This document shows, one piece after another, positions 8,726-16,024 of a DNA stretch of 64,000 nucleotides (within the stretch, counting starts at the first letter, position 1; every line of letters starts with the position of its first letter). Source of the DNA: RUG11247 sp045649485 (GTDB taxonomy: Bacteria; Bacillota; Clostridia; Christensenellales; Aristaeellaceae); contig JAZRPZ010000001.1 of assembly GCA_045649485.1 (NCBI GenBank), positions 1-64,000 of the forward strand, given 5' to 3'. Under the pieces are notes generated by a model, which saw only the letters and a list, made by a program, of their open reading frames with translations, was not told where the DNA came from and searched no databases. A program made the position numbers and the translations under genes.

Positions 8726-9799
8726 ATGATGAAATACGCTTTTCCCAAAATGAAGGATCTGCCCGTTATTGAACAGCTGCCCGACGTGCTGGACGGTGCT
8801 TCAACCCTTGAAGGCTGGAGCGCACGCCGTGAATATATAAAAGAAATGCTGGCCCATTACATGCTGGGCCATTGCCCCGACAATGATGCGCCCGCCACAG
8901 GCACGGTTATGTCCTCTGCTCCCGTATACGGCGGCAAGGGCATCCGCGACGAGGTCTGCATCAATATCGGCAACGGCGAAAGTTTCAACATATATGTTGT
9001 CCGTCCCAACCGTGAAGGCAAATTCCCTGCAGTGGCATGGGTACATTTCAAGGGCTTCGGCGACTGCCCCATTGGCGAAGAACTGGTGGACAGAGGCTGG
9101 GTTCTTGCCGCATTCGAGAACAACACCCTTATGAAGGATGATAAGGACGACCCCGTATCTCCCGCAAAGCGCGCATATCCCGATGCCGACTGGGCCGGAA
9201 TCATGATCTGGGGCTGGGGCCTTTCCAAGATAGCCGACTATCTCATCACCCTGCCTTATGTTGACGCAGACAAGCTGATGTGCACCGGCCATTCCCGCAA
9301 CGGTAAGGCCGCACTGGCTGCCGGTGCTTACGACGAGCGCTTCCGCGTAGTCGCACCCATCAATTCCGGCTGCGGCGGCGCAGGCTGCTATCGCTTCCTG
9401 GGCGATACCGACAAGGTGATCCAGGATCCCGCTGTGGTAGAATCCCTTGGACGCATCGTTTCCGTATTCCCCCACTGGTTCTCCGAAAACCTGAACGAAT
9501 TCGGCAAGCTTGACGAGCCCCATTATGTCACAAACGAAAACCGCCTGCCCTTTGACCTGCACTTCTTCAAGGCACTGGTTGCCCCCCGCGCCCTCATAAC
9601 CATCGAAGGCACCGAAGACCTGTGGGCAAACTGCTACGGCACCTATCTCACCCGCATTGCCGCGCAGCCTGCCTTCGCGCTCACCGGCGCACCCGGTCAT
9701 AATCACCAGATCATCCGCAACGGCGGTCACATGCATTCCGCAAGGGACTGGAGATGGACCATCGAGTACGCCGAAAGCGTATTCAAGGGCGAGATCTGA
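8726..9799 (+). CDS. Glucuronoyl esterase-like alpha/beta hydrolase (CE15-type)
   Basis: 357 aa. The nucleophile elbow GHSRNGKAA (Ser near residue 190) matches the G-C/H-S-R-x-G-K signature of carbohydrate esterase family 15, which cleaves esters between glucuronic acid of xylan and lignin alcohols. A C-terminal HMHSARDW (about 335) supplies a candidate catalytic His, and EGTEDLW holds a likely acid. There is no signal peptide, unlike most studied CE15 enzymes, so it probably acts inside the cell or on imported oligosaccharides. AGGAGGTG lies 6 nt before the ATG. An acetyl-xylan-esterase-like role is an alternative. Confidence 0.75.
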   Translation: MMKYAFPKMKDLPVIEQLPDVLDGASTLEGWSARREYIKEMLAHYMLGHCPDNDAPATGTVMSSAPVYGGKGIRDEVCINIGNGESFNIYVVRPNREGKFPAVAWVHFKGFGDCPIGEELVDRGWVLAAFENNTLMKDDKDDPVSPAKRAYPDADWAGIMIWGWGLSKIADYLITLPYVDADKLMCTGHSRNGKAALAAGAYDERFRVVAPINSGCGGAGCYRFLGDTDKVIQDPAVVESLGRIVSVFPHWFSENLNEFGKLDEPHYVTNENRLPFDLHFFKALVAPRALITIEGTEDLWANCYGTYLTRIAAQPAFALTGAPGHNHQIIRNGGHMHSARDWRWTIEYAESVFKGEI

Positions 9800-9831
9800 C
9801 AGGAATCCACAGGCAATACATGGAGATCCAC

Positions 9832-10398
9832 ATGAAAAAGATACTTGCACTGCTCGCAGTGCTGTGTCTCATGCTGTGCTTTACAACTGCAGCCGAAACC
9901 GCAGCCGATCCTGCCACCGCTGCCGCAGCCTTTGCACAGACCGTACCCGAAGCCATGTACAGTACTCTCGACTCCGTCATCCTCACATATGATGTTATTG
10001 CCGGACTCGAAACTACCGTCATAAGGCAGGCGCCTGAAGGCCCTGATGAGGTAATGGTATTGATCGACATGGGCAATTCCGAAGTAATGCTGAATTATAT
10101 GGTCGGCGGCAGAGGCGTTATGGCGATCGTATACGCTGTGACCGACTTTGAATGCACCGGCTCCATGTACGATGAGCTCACAGCCGCATTTACCGAAATC
10201 TACGGCGATCACAGCGTCGCCGGCGAAGACCTGCGCTATATATTCAGCATGATATCCATGGGGGCTTACGACTATAAAGACCCCGCCGAGATACCCGCAT
10301 GGACTCTTGAGGACGGCACCCAAGTAGTACTGCTGGCAAACCCCGAAGACCCGGCATCTGCAGCAGTATACTATATTTCCACGGCATTTTTTGAATGA
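9832..10398 (+). CDS. Secreted protein of unknown function
   Basis: 188 aa. It begins with a clear signal peptide (MKKILALLAVLCLMLCF, then TTAAETA) with a probable type I cleavage site. The mature part is acidic, about 165 residues, with no known motif; a central VMVLIDMGNSEVML segment looks like paired beta strands. GGAG lies 6 nt before the ATG. It follows the esterase by 32 bp and probably shares its transcript. A 10-bp hairpin follows the stop. No function assigned. Confidence 0.7.
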   Translation: MKKILALLAVLCLMLCFTTAAETAADPATAAAAFAQTVPEAMYSTLDSVILTYDVIAGLETTVIRQAPEGPDEVMVLIDMGNSEVMLNYMVGGRGVMAIVYAVTDFECTGSMYDELTAAFTEIYGDHSVAGEDLRYIFSMISMGAYDYKDPAEIPAWTLEDGTQVVLLANPEDPASAAVYYISTAFFE

Positions 10399-10406
10399 TA
10401 CAGTCT

Positions 10407-10435
10407 CCGCGGCGGGATATTGACACCCGCCGCGG
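10407..10435 (+). terminator. Hairpin overlapping the next -35 box
   Basis: CCGCGGCGGG (10407-10416) and CCCGCCGCGG (10426-10435) form a perfect 10-bp stem followed by TTTATTGT. The loop contains the TTGACA -35 box of the following promoter, so termination and initiation signals are interleaved. Confidence 0.7.
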
Positions 10436-10448
10436 TTTATTGTATAAT
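10420..10448 (+). promoter_or_regulatory. Consensus promoter of ABC-F leader
   Basis: TTGACA (10420-10425), 17 bp, TATAAT (10443-10448): a perfect sigma-A consensus. Predicted transcription start about 10455, leaving a leader of about 180 nt. Confidence 0.85.
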
Positions 10449-10454
10449 CCAGAT

Positions 10455-10634
10455 AATCTATGAATGACGAGGTAACCATAGACTCATGACGAAGAGCAAC
10501 TGACCGTCTGACGCACTTTATTTGAAGCCATGCGGCTGCGCATGGTCAGTTTTGTGTGTCGCATGGGAGGTTGCGTTATATATTTACGCGGCTTTTTTGC
10601 GCTCCCGTGCGATACAGCATGGGAGTGATTTTTT
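10455..10634 (+). promoter_or_regulatory. Attenuator-like 5' leader of the ABC-F gene
   Basis: The leader contains a CCATGCG/CGCATGG hairpin (10529-10545), a terminator-like hairpin (GGTTGCGT pairing with ACGCGGCT at 10569-10594, with G-U pairs) followed by a run of T, and two mutually exclusive pairings of CTCCCGTGC (10602-10610): with GCATGGGAG at 10561-10569, or with the identical GCATGGGAG at 10617-10625 that includes the ribosome binding site. This is the layout expected of antibiotic-responsive attenuation; the inducer is unknown. Confidence 0.6.
10530..10628 (+). CDS. Putative 32-codon leader peptide
   Basis: The frame begins MRLRMVSFVCRMGG and ends at a TGA only 6 nt before the ABC-F start codon, so its stop overlaps the ABC-F ribosome binding region. 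It has only a weak binding site of its own. Its codons run through the arms of the alternative hairpins, so ribosome position on it could choose between structures, as in leaders of inducible erm and ABC-F genes. Whether it is translated is inference. Confidence 0.4.
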   Translation: MRLRMVSFVCRMGGCVIYLRGFFALPCDTAWE

Positions 10635-12284
10635 ATGGCAAAACTGCTTCTTGAAGCAAGGGATATATTCAAAGCCTACGCGCTGCGCACCATACTTGAT
10701 GTAAAGACATTTGAAGTCTACGACGGTGAACGCATCGGACTCGTAGGCGAAAACGGCGCAGGCAAATCTACATTTATAAAAATACTTTCCGGACAGCTGG
10801 AGCCCGATTCGGGTACCGTGATCCGTCATGCGCCCATACGTACGATAGCCCAACAGGGTGATTCTGCCGAAGTAGAGTTTGATCCGGCGCTGCGCAGCGA
10901 ATTCTCGGCACTCGATTCACGCGAGGGTCTCTCCGGCGGCGAAAAGACCCGCCGGCGCATCGCCGGCGCGCTGTCCGTAAGCGGCGGCATACTCATCGCC
11001 GACGAGCCTACCACCGACCTGGATGCAAAAGGCGTCGAGCGTCTTGAGCGCCGGCTCAATGAATTTGACGGCGCGCTGATACTTATTTCCCATGACCGCG
11101 CGCTGCTGGACAGTCTCTGCGACCGCATCGTGCAGCTTGAGGACGGAAAGCTCACCTCCTTCCCCGGCAACTACACTGCCTATCGCCGCGAGCTTGAAAA
11201 CCGCCGCGAGCATCAGCAGTTCCTCTACGACAAATACCGTGCCGAGGAAAAGCGCATCCGGGGTATGATACAGCACGAATACGAGCACGCCTCGCAGATG
11301 GGCCACCTGCCCAAGCGAATGGGCAACAGCGAAGCCCGTCTTCACAAGCGTGAAACAACCGTGGCGCAGGGCAAGGTGCATCAGGCACGAAAGATGTTCG
11401 AGACCCGTCTTGCGCAATTGGAAAAGGTGGACCGTCCCAAGGAAGACCCGACCATCGCAATGCAGCTTGGCGCGGCTACTCCCGTTATCAGCCGCACAGC
11501 ACTGGAGATACGCTCCATATCGCTGCGCGCGGGTTCAAAATCGCTGCTTGAAGGTGCGTCCATGCGTCTGCCCGCGGGCACGAAGACCGCGCTCCTCGGC
11601 GACAACGGATGCGGCAAGACAACCCTGCTTTCACGCATAGCGAAGGACAAGTACAATCCCGCCATCCGCATAAGTCCCGGTGTGAAGATAGGCTGGTTCG
11701 ATCAGGATCACGCGAACACTCTCGACCGCGAAAAGACAGCCCTCGAAAACGCCATGCGTGCCAGCATTTTCCCCGAAAGTCTTGTACGCAGCATACTGGC
11801 GCGGCTGAACATGCGGGGCGAGGATGTATTCAAGCCGTTGTCCGTGCTTTCCGGCGGCGAGCTTGCGAAAGTTGCGCTGGCTTCACTTTTTGCGGCGGAT
11901 ATAAATCTGCTTATACTGGACGAACCTACAAATCATCTGGACATATTCACCCTTGAAGCGCTGCAGGGCGTGTTGAAGGAATATGCGGGAACACTGCTGG
12001 TCGTCAGCCACGACAGGCGCTTTGTTTCCGATGTGGCGGAGCGGCTCATATTCTTCGAAAACAGGAAGCTTATCACCTTCGAAGGCACGATGGAAGCCTA
12101 TCGGGAATCGCTCACCGCTGACCGCACAAGGGATGATTATCAGCTGGAGATAACCCGTCTGCAGATGCGGCTTGCCACCATCGCCGCCCGCATAAGCGCG
12201 CCGAAGAAGGGCGATTCTCCCGAAAAGCTGAATGCCGAATACGATGAGACCTTAAAAGAGCTGAACGCGCTGAAAAACCGATGA
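10635..12284 (+). CDS. ABC-F ATPase, antibiotic-resistance (ribosome protection) type
   Basis: 549 aa with two ABC ATPase domains and no membrane segment. Domain 1 has GENGAGKS (about 38), LSGGEKTR (about 98) and ADEPTTDL (about 122); domain 2 has GDNGCGKT (about 322), LSGGELAK (about 405) and LDEPTNHLD (about 430). The interdomain linker (about 190-270, with HLPKRMGNSEARLHKRE) is long and basic, as in ARE-type ABC-F proteins (Vga/Lsa/CplR group) that displace ribosome-targeting antibiotics. The start follows GGGAG and six T. The leader structure supports inducible resistance. A housekeeping ABC-F role cannot be excluded. Confidence 0.85.
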   Translation: MAKLLLEARDIFKAYALRTILDVKTFEVYDGERIGLVGENGAGKSTFIKILSGQLEPDSGTVIRHAPIRTIAQQGDSAEVEFDPALRSEFSALDSREGLSGGEKTRRRIAGALSVSGGILIADEPTTDLDAKGVERLERRLNEFDGALILISHDRALLDSLCDRIVQLEDGKLTSFPGNYTAYRRELENRREHQQFLYDKYRAEEKRIRGMIQHEYEHASQMGHLPKRMGNSEARLHKRETTVAQGKVHQARKMFETRLAQLEKVDRPKEDPTIAMQLGAATPVISRTALEIRSISLRAGSKSLLEGASMRLPAGTKTALLGDNGCGKTTLLSRIAKDKYNPAIRISPGVKIGWFDQDHANTLDREKTALENAMRASIFPESLVRSILARLNMRGEDVFKPLSVLSGGELAKVALASLFAADINLLILDEPTNHLDIFTLEALQGVLKEYAGTLLVVSHDRRFVSDVAERLIFFENRKLITFEGTMEAYRESLTADRTRDDYQLEITRLQMRLATIAARISAPKKGDSPEKLNAEYDETLKELNALKNR

Positions 12285-12293
12285 ATCTCGCCC

Positions 12294-12323
12294 TTGACAG
12301 GCGGCGTATTCAGGCAATATAAT
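12294..12323 (+). promoter_or_regulatory. Consensus promoter for structured RNA
   Basis: TTGACA (12294-12299), an 18-bp spacer and TATAAT (12318-12323). The predicted start near 12330 coincides with the first base of the closing stem of the RNA. Confidence 0.85.
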
Positions 12324-12329
12324 TTAGTT

Positions 12330-12550
12330 GCGGTCATCCGCGTCCGTGGTTGAAAGTCGATGCCAGACGCAGGCAAAACGATCCACGTAAGCAGTGCAAA
12401 GTCGCTGTGAGCATGGTGCGTCTTAGATGTAAGTCCGGCCGGTATCAATATTTTCCACCGAGAGGGGCAGTAGTGGGGAGCAGATGCTTATGAGCGAACC
12501 CTCCAGCCGGCGAGTGTGGGGTCAAAGACCAGGTCGGGCGGATGACCGCC
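12330..12550 (+). ncRNA. Structured non-coding RNA, possibly raiA-type
   Basis: About 221 nt between the ABC-F gene and the HAD gene with no plausible reading frame. GCGGTCATCCGC (12330-12341) pairs perfectly with GCGGATGACCGC (12538-12549) as a 12-bp closing stem. Inside are further complementary pairs: CGTGG/CCACG, TGCC/GGCA, a TTCCAC/GTGGGGA hairpin around GAGAGGGGCAGTA, and CCGGC/GCCGG. The size, closing stem and strong own promoter fit the raiA RNA class of Clostridia, but I could not align it to the model. It lacks the B12 box, RNase P core and tmRNA tag. TTGTTATAC follows the stem. Confidence 0.7.
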
Positions 12551-12577
12551 TTGTTATACTTATCCGGAGGAATCCTT

Positions 12578-13264
12578 ATGGCATACAAGGCAATGCTTAT
12601 AGATGCTGACAACACGCTTTTCAATTTCACCGAATCCGAAAAGCGTGCCATCGCCATTTTATTCGATAAATACGGCATAACCGCACCCGATGCGGAGGCC
12701 AAATATCACGCCGCAAATTCCGCGCAGTGGAAGCTGCTTGAAGAGGGCAGGACCACTCACGACAGGCTGGCAGTGGATCGTTTCCGCGATTTCATTGCGC
12801 TCATGGGTGAAAACTGGGATGCGGACAGGATGTGCGCGGATTATATCGAAGCGCTTTCCGCCCAGCACATACTCATTCCCGGTGCGCTTGAGATGATAAA
12901 AAAGGTGGCGGCATACATGCCCGTTGCCATCGTTACCAACGGCATAAAGCAGATACAGCATGCCCGATTTGACTCATCGCCCATATGCGAATATGTGAAG
13001 GCGCTGGTCATTTCCCACGAGGAAGGCGTTGACAAGCCCGACCCGCGGCTTATGTTCATCGCGCTTGAAAGGCTTGGAATATCCGACCCCGCCGATGTAC
13101 TGATGGTAGGCGATTCGATTTCCAGCGACATCGGCGCCGCCAACAATGCGGGCATGGATTCCTGCTGGTACAATCCCGCAGGCAAACCCGCGCCCGAAGG
13201 CATAAACATCACTCACATCATAACCGACATAGCAGAAGCCGCAGCCGTAGCGCTGGGCAATTGA
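12578..13264 (+). CDS. HAD-superfamily hydrolase, YjjG-like 5'-nucleotidase
   Basis: 228 aa, HAD subfamily IA. Motif I is DADNTL (about 9-14) with the nucleophilic Asp, motif II VTNG (about 117), motif III a Lys in KPDPRLM, and motif IV GDSISSDIGAANNAG. The helical cap lies between motifs I and II. The arrangement and length fit the YjjG/YfnB group of nucleotidases that dephosphorylate (non-canonical) pyrimidine nucleotides; another small phosphoester is possible. GGAGG is 7 nt before the ATG. Transcription may start from the strong promoter of the structured RNA just upstream if it reads through. Confidence 0.85.
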   Translation: MAYKAMLIDADNTLFNFTESEKRAIAILFDKYGITAPDAEAKYHAANSAQWKLLEEGRTTHDRLAVDRFRDFIALMGENWDADRMCADYIEALSAQHILIPGALEMIKKVAAYMPVAIVTNGIKQIQHARFDSSPICEYVKALVISHEEGVDKPDPRLMFIALERLGISDPADVLMVGDSISSDIGAANNAGMDSCWYNPAGKPAPEGINITHIITDIAEAAAVALGN

Positions 13265-13278
13265 CGGGAGGCACAAAT

Positions 13279-13950
13279 ATGAACGCCGTTATCCGCAAAA
13301 ACATTGGCATAAAGCTGAACATGACTGAAATAATGGAGTATCTGCGTGTACCCGAGGACCTCGAAGAGGAATTCGAGGATATTTTCGCAGAATGCGAGGC
13401 TGTTGCCGACCCCTGCTACATGTATGCCGCCTGCGAAGTATCGCAGACCGAAAACACCACCGTCATAGGCGGGCACGAGTTCGTGAGCCGCATAATGTAC
13501 GGCAATTTCAAGGATCTCACCGTTGCCTGGCCCTACATCATCACCTGCGGCAGGGGGCTTTACGACCTTGCGCGCAAAAAGGACGATCCCCTCGAGCGTT
13601 ACTGGGTCGATTCCATTGCCGAGGCATATCTCCGCTCGCTGCATCCCCACATCCACAGTGAGGTTGCCGCCATCGCCGGCGTGGAAAGGCTCTACAGCAT
13701 GAACCCCGGCTCTCTTGAGGATTTCCCCATCGCCTGCCAGCGACCCCTTTTCGATATGCTGGGCGATGTCATGGCTGCTATCGGCGTTGAGCTTACCGAA
13801 AGCTATCTCATGCTGCCCTACAAATCCGGCTCCGGCATCTATTTCACCTCCAATTCCGATTACGAAAACTGCTCCATGTGTCCCCGCGCCAACTGTCCCA
13901 ACCGCAGGGCGCCTTACGACGGCATGATGTTTGAGACCAAGTACGCCTGA
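13279..13950 (+). CDS. Methionine-synthase activation-domain-like protein (B12-dependent)
   Basis: 223 aa. The C-terminal half matches the stand-alone form of the MetH activation domain (pfam Met_synt_B12): MNPGSL, then IGVELTESYLMLPYKSGSGIYF, the region that in MetH binds AdoMet and reactivates the cobalamin. It ends with a CxxCxxxxC cluster (CSMCPRANC) not found in E. coli MetH, perhaps a metal site. Such free-standing domains in Clostridia are thought to reactivate a split MetH or other corrinoid protein. GGGAGG precedes the ATG and the HAD gene ends 14 bp upstream. The stop codon is part of hairpin 1 of a dispersed element. Confidence 0.8.
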   Translation: MNAVIRKNIGIKLNMTEIMEYLRVPEDLEEEFEDIFAECEAVADPCYMYAACEVSQTENTTVIGGHEFVSRIMYGNFKDLTVAWPYIITCGRGLYDLARKKDDPLERYWVDSIAEAYLRSLHPHIHSEVAAIAGVERLYSMNPGSLEDFPIACQRPLFDMLGDVMAAIGVELTESYLMLPYKSGSGIYFTSNSDYENCSMCPRANCPNRRAPYDGMMFETKYA

Positions 13951-14073
13951 GGGGACTCTGTCCCCTCAGAACCCCTGCCAAAGGGATATTATCCCTTTGG
14001 AATCCCTTGCTGGGGGGTATTTAACATTTTTATATATACCATTTCCATCCCGGGGGCCCGAACCCCGGGACGG
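13948..14073 (+). repeat. Dispersed three-hairpin intergenic element, copy 3
   Basis: Hairpin 1 TGAGGGGA/TCCCCTCA (13948-13968, containing the upstream stop codon), hairpin 2 CCAAAGGGA/TCCCTTTGG, then GGAATCCCTTGCTGGGGGG, an AT-rich spacer and hairpin 3 ending at 14073 with GGGGGCCCGAACCCC at its tip. Confidence 0.85.
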
Positions 14074-14086
14074 AAAGATGAGAAAG

Positions 14087-14118
14087 GGCTGTGGATGTTG
14101 AATCCACAGCCTTCTTTG
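14087..14118. terminator. Intrinsic terminator
   Basis: GGCTGTGGAT (14087-14096) pairs with ATCCACAGCC (14102-14111), followed by TTCTTTGTTTTTT. It stops plus-strand transcription from the B12 gene and may also serve the convergent anti-sigma gene. Confidence 0.75.
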
Positions 14119-14122
14119 TTTT

Positions 14123-14791
14123 TTATTCGCCTGTAATGTCAAAGTATTCGGGGAGCGTTTCCTCTTGTTTATCCTGTCTTGCGTGGAAGCGTGCGGTCTG
14201 GGCTTCGTCGGCTTCCCACATTATCTCGTCGGTCTCCCGTTCCCTTACAATGAGAGTCTTGTCTGTTTCCATAAGATACCATTGAGTCTGCGGAGCATCG
14301 TACATGGGCGAGATATGCAGATCCCACAGGCTTTGCGTCATTACGACTTCTGTCTCGCCGGTTGCCGGTACGTTGCTCCAACTGAGCCTTGCTTCTCCGG
14401 GACCATAGTAACATAGAATAAGTCCGTAGCCGTCTTCCGTTTCTTCAATGGTTATATTACTGCCGTCATATTCAATTATATTGACGGTACACATCAGCCA
14501 GCACATCACGGCAATCATTGCTACAATCACACTCAGCGCAGTAACGATGGTTATCTTAAGCCAACGCCTGTTGATAAGCTTTTTGAACTTCTGCATGCCG
14601 TCAATATTACGCAGATGCACAACGACATTATTTGGCATCATCGGCTTAGTGCGCATATCTTCGGCTGTCTTTGCACATTCCGGACATTCATCAAGATGTG
14701 CTTCCACCCATTCCCGGGTATCATCGCATACCACGCCGTCAATATACAGCGGTAGTATATCCCTGATGATATTACATATCTTCTTTTCCAC
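14123..14791 (-). CDS. Anti-sigma factor with zinc-finger domain
   Basis: 222 aa. The cytoplasmic N-terminus carries the anti-sigma zinc motif HLDECPEC (HxxxCxxC, about 32-39), followed by a membrane helix (about 78-100) and a roughly 120-residue extracellular sensor part without a known domain. The start is GTG, overlapping the end of the sigma gene by 20 nt, so synthesis is coupled. It should hold the neighbouring ECF sigma factor at the membrane until a signal releases it. The signal is unknown. Confidence 0.85.
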   Translation of the reverse strand: MEKKICNIIRDILPLYIDGVVCDDTREWVEAHLDECPECAKTAEDMRTKPMMPNNVVVHLRNIDGMQKFKKLINRRWLKITIVTALSVIVAMIAVMCWLMCTVNIIEYDGSNITIEETEDGYGLILCYYGPGEARLSWSNVPATGETEVVMTQSLWDLHISPMYDAPQTQWYLMETDKTLIVRERETDEIMWEADEAQTARFHARQDKQEETLPEYFDITGE

Positions 14792-15272
14792 TTTCCCATT
14801 CCTCCATATGGTCGGTTATCAGCTTTTTGGCACGATAGTAAACCACCCGCGCCCAGCCTGCGCTCTTACCGAAGATCAGCCCTATGCGTTCGAAGGGCAA
14901 TTCGCCGAATACTCTTAGAGTGAATACCTCCTTGTAAGGTTCGGACATATCATGCAGAAAGCGGTGTATCTGCATCGCCGTTTCTTCGTCTGTCAGGCGT
15001 TCGGGCAGACCTGCGGATTCGTCACGCACCTCGTTTTCTGGCATTGACGTGATGTACCTGCGTCTGCGGCAATGGTCGTACCACGCATTGCGTGCAATGG
15101 TGAAAAGCCATGCACGGTAGTCGCACACACCGTCATAGCTGTCAAGCTGTCTAAGGGCGCGCATGAACGTCTCCTGAGTTATTTCCTCTGCGATGTTTCC
15201 ATCGCGGCTCAGGCTGAGAACAAAGTGAAAGACATCCCTGAAATATTCGTTATAGATGTCAGGAAAATCCAC
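14772..15272 (-). CDS. ECF-type RNA polymerase sigma factor
   Basis: 166 aa. Region 2 includes EITQETFMRALRQLDSYDG and YRAWLFTIARNAWYDHCRRR; region 4 is YKEVFTLRVFGELPFERIGLIFGKSAGWARVVYYRAKKL without the quoted stretch being interrupted. A GTG start at 15272 is chosen because AGGAGGG lies 6 nt upstream. It forms an operon with the zinc-finger anti-sigma factor downstream and probably controls a small envelope-stress regulon, including itself. No cognate promoter motif could be identified within this window. Confidence 0.9.
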   Translation of the reverse strand: MDFPDIYNEYFRDVFHFVLSLSRDGNIAEEITQETFMRALRQLDSYDGVCDYRAWLFTIARNAWYDHCRRRRYITSMPENEVRDESAGLPERLTDEETAMQIHRFLHDMSEPYKEVFTLRVFGELPFERIGLIFGKSAGWARVVYYRAKKLITDHMEEWESGKEDM

Positions 15273-15324
15273 CTTTCTCCCTCCTTTCACCAAAGAGACG
15301 CACGGAAAGGAAAAGTGTTACAGT

Positions 15325-15876
15325 TTAAAGCATCTTTATTTCAAATTCTTCGGAGCAGCATACGCATATACGGAAATTACCATGGTCGATAAAGCGGACA
15401 TTGGCAACAAAAATGCCGTCTGCATCGACTATTATATTGCCGCTGATATGATATCTGTTTCTTCCCCTTGCCAGACCCTCTCCCGTCATTTTCACGCAGG
15501 CTTCAAGGGCAAGAAAATTATCGAGCGGACCTATCTTTCTCAGCATCGCTTCTGAAAGATATCTGCCGCGGGGTTCGATATCAAGCCCCACAGGCACATC
15601 TGCAGCGGCGCAGGCAGCCATACCTTCCGTATGGGCAGGGCTTATGTATGCGCCGTCAACCTCGGGCGCGCCATTTTCGGCATATCTGAAGGTGAGGGCC
15701 GAATCGATATTTCCCGTTACGGCGGCTGCCGAGGCGGCAACAGCCCGTGAAGAGGCAAGATACTGTCTTTTCACGGAGGGTTCTGTTATTTCCTCATATC
15801 TTGCCCTGCGCGCGGGCGACATTGAAATTATGCTGTTGTCATTTGCATCCGAAAATGCCAGATATACTTTTTTCAT
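15325..15876 (-). CDS. 4'-phosphopantetheinyl transferase, Sfp-type
   Basis: 183 aa. The motifs of the family are present: SPAHTEGMAACA, VGLDIEP with the Mg-binding Asp/Glu pair, and LEACVKMTGEGL, the W/F-x-x-KES-x-x-K equivalent. It transfers the phosphopantetheine arm of CoA to carrier proteins (ACP or peptidyl carriers). It is shorter than Bacillus Sfp (about 220 aa). No carrier protein or synthase lies nearby. There is no ribosome binding site; a TATAAT ends only 6 nt before the ATG, suggesting a leaderless transcript. Confidence 0.8.
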   Translation of the reverse strand: MKKVYLAFSDANDNSIISMSPARRARYEEITEPSVKRQYLASSRAVAASAAAVTGNIDSALTFRYAENGAPEVDGAYISPAHTEGMAACAAADVPVGLDIEPRGRYLSEAMLRKIGPLDNFLALEACVKMTGEGLARGRNRYHISGNIIVDADGIFVANVRFIDHGNFRICVCCSEEFEIKML

Positions 15877-15940
15877 ACAGAAATTATATCACGTGTGTAC
15901 GACCCGGCACAAGCGCACAATAACAATCCTTCCCTCGCAC

Positions 15941-15969
15941 TTGACTTTACAACTACTCAGTAATATAAT
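15941..15969 (+). promoter_or_regulatory. Promoter of the PFOR gene
   Basis: TTGACT (15941-15946), 17 bp, TATAAT (15964-15969), some 55 bp before the start codon. Confidence 0.8.
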
Positions 15970-16024
15970 ATAGTATGATGTTTTATGCATTCCAACAGGA
16001 ATCAAATATAAGGAGGTCCTTACC

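Noticed and set aside
5755..8772. About 1000-codon open frame antisense to ftsK
   Set aside because: ftsK on the other strand has all family motifs; the antisense product is rich in Cys, His and Arg with no domain.
12330..12550. Cobalamin riboswitch upstream of the HAD and B12-related genes
   Set aside because: Tempting because of the B12 protein downstream, but the B12 box and the GCCACTG core are missing, and the RNA has its own promoter and a complete closing stem.
12330..12550. RNase P RNA or tmRNA
   Set aside because: No P4 core (GAGGAAAGTC/ACAGAA) and no tag reading frame or tRNA-like ends.
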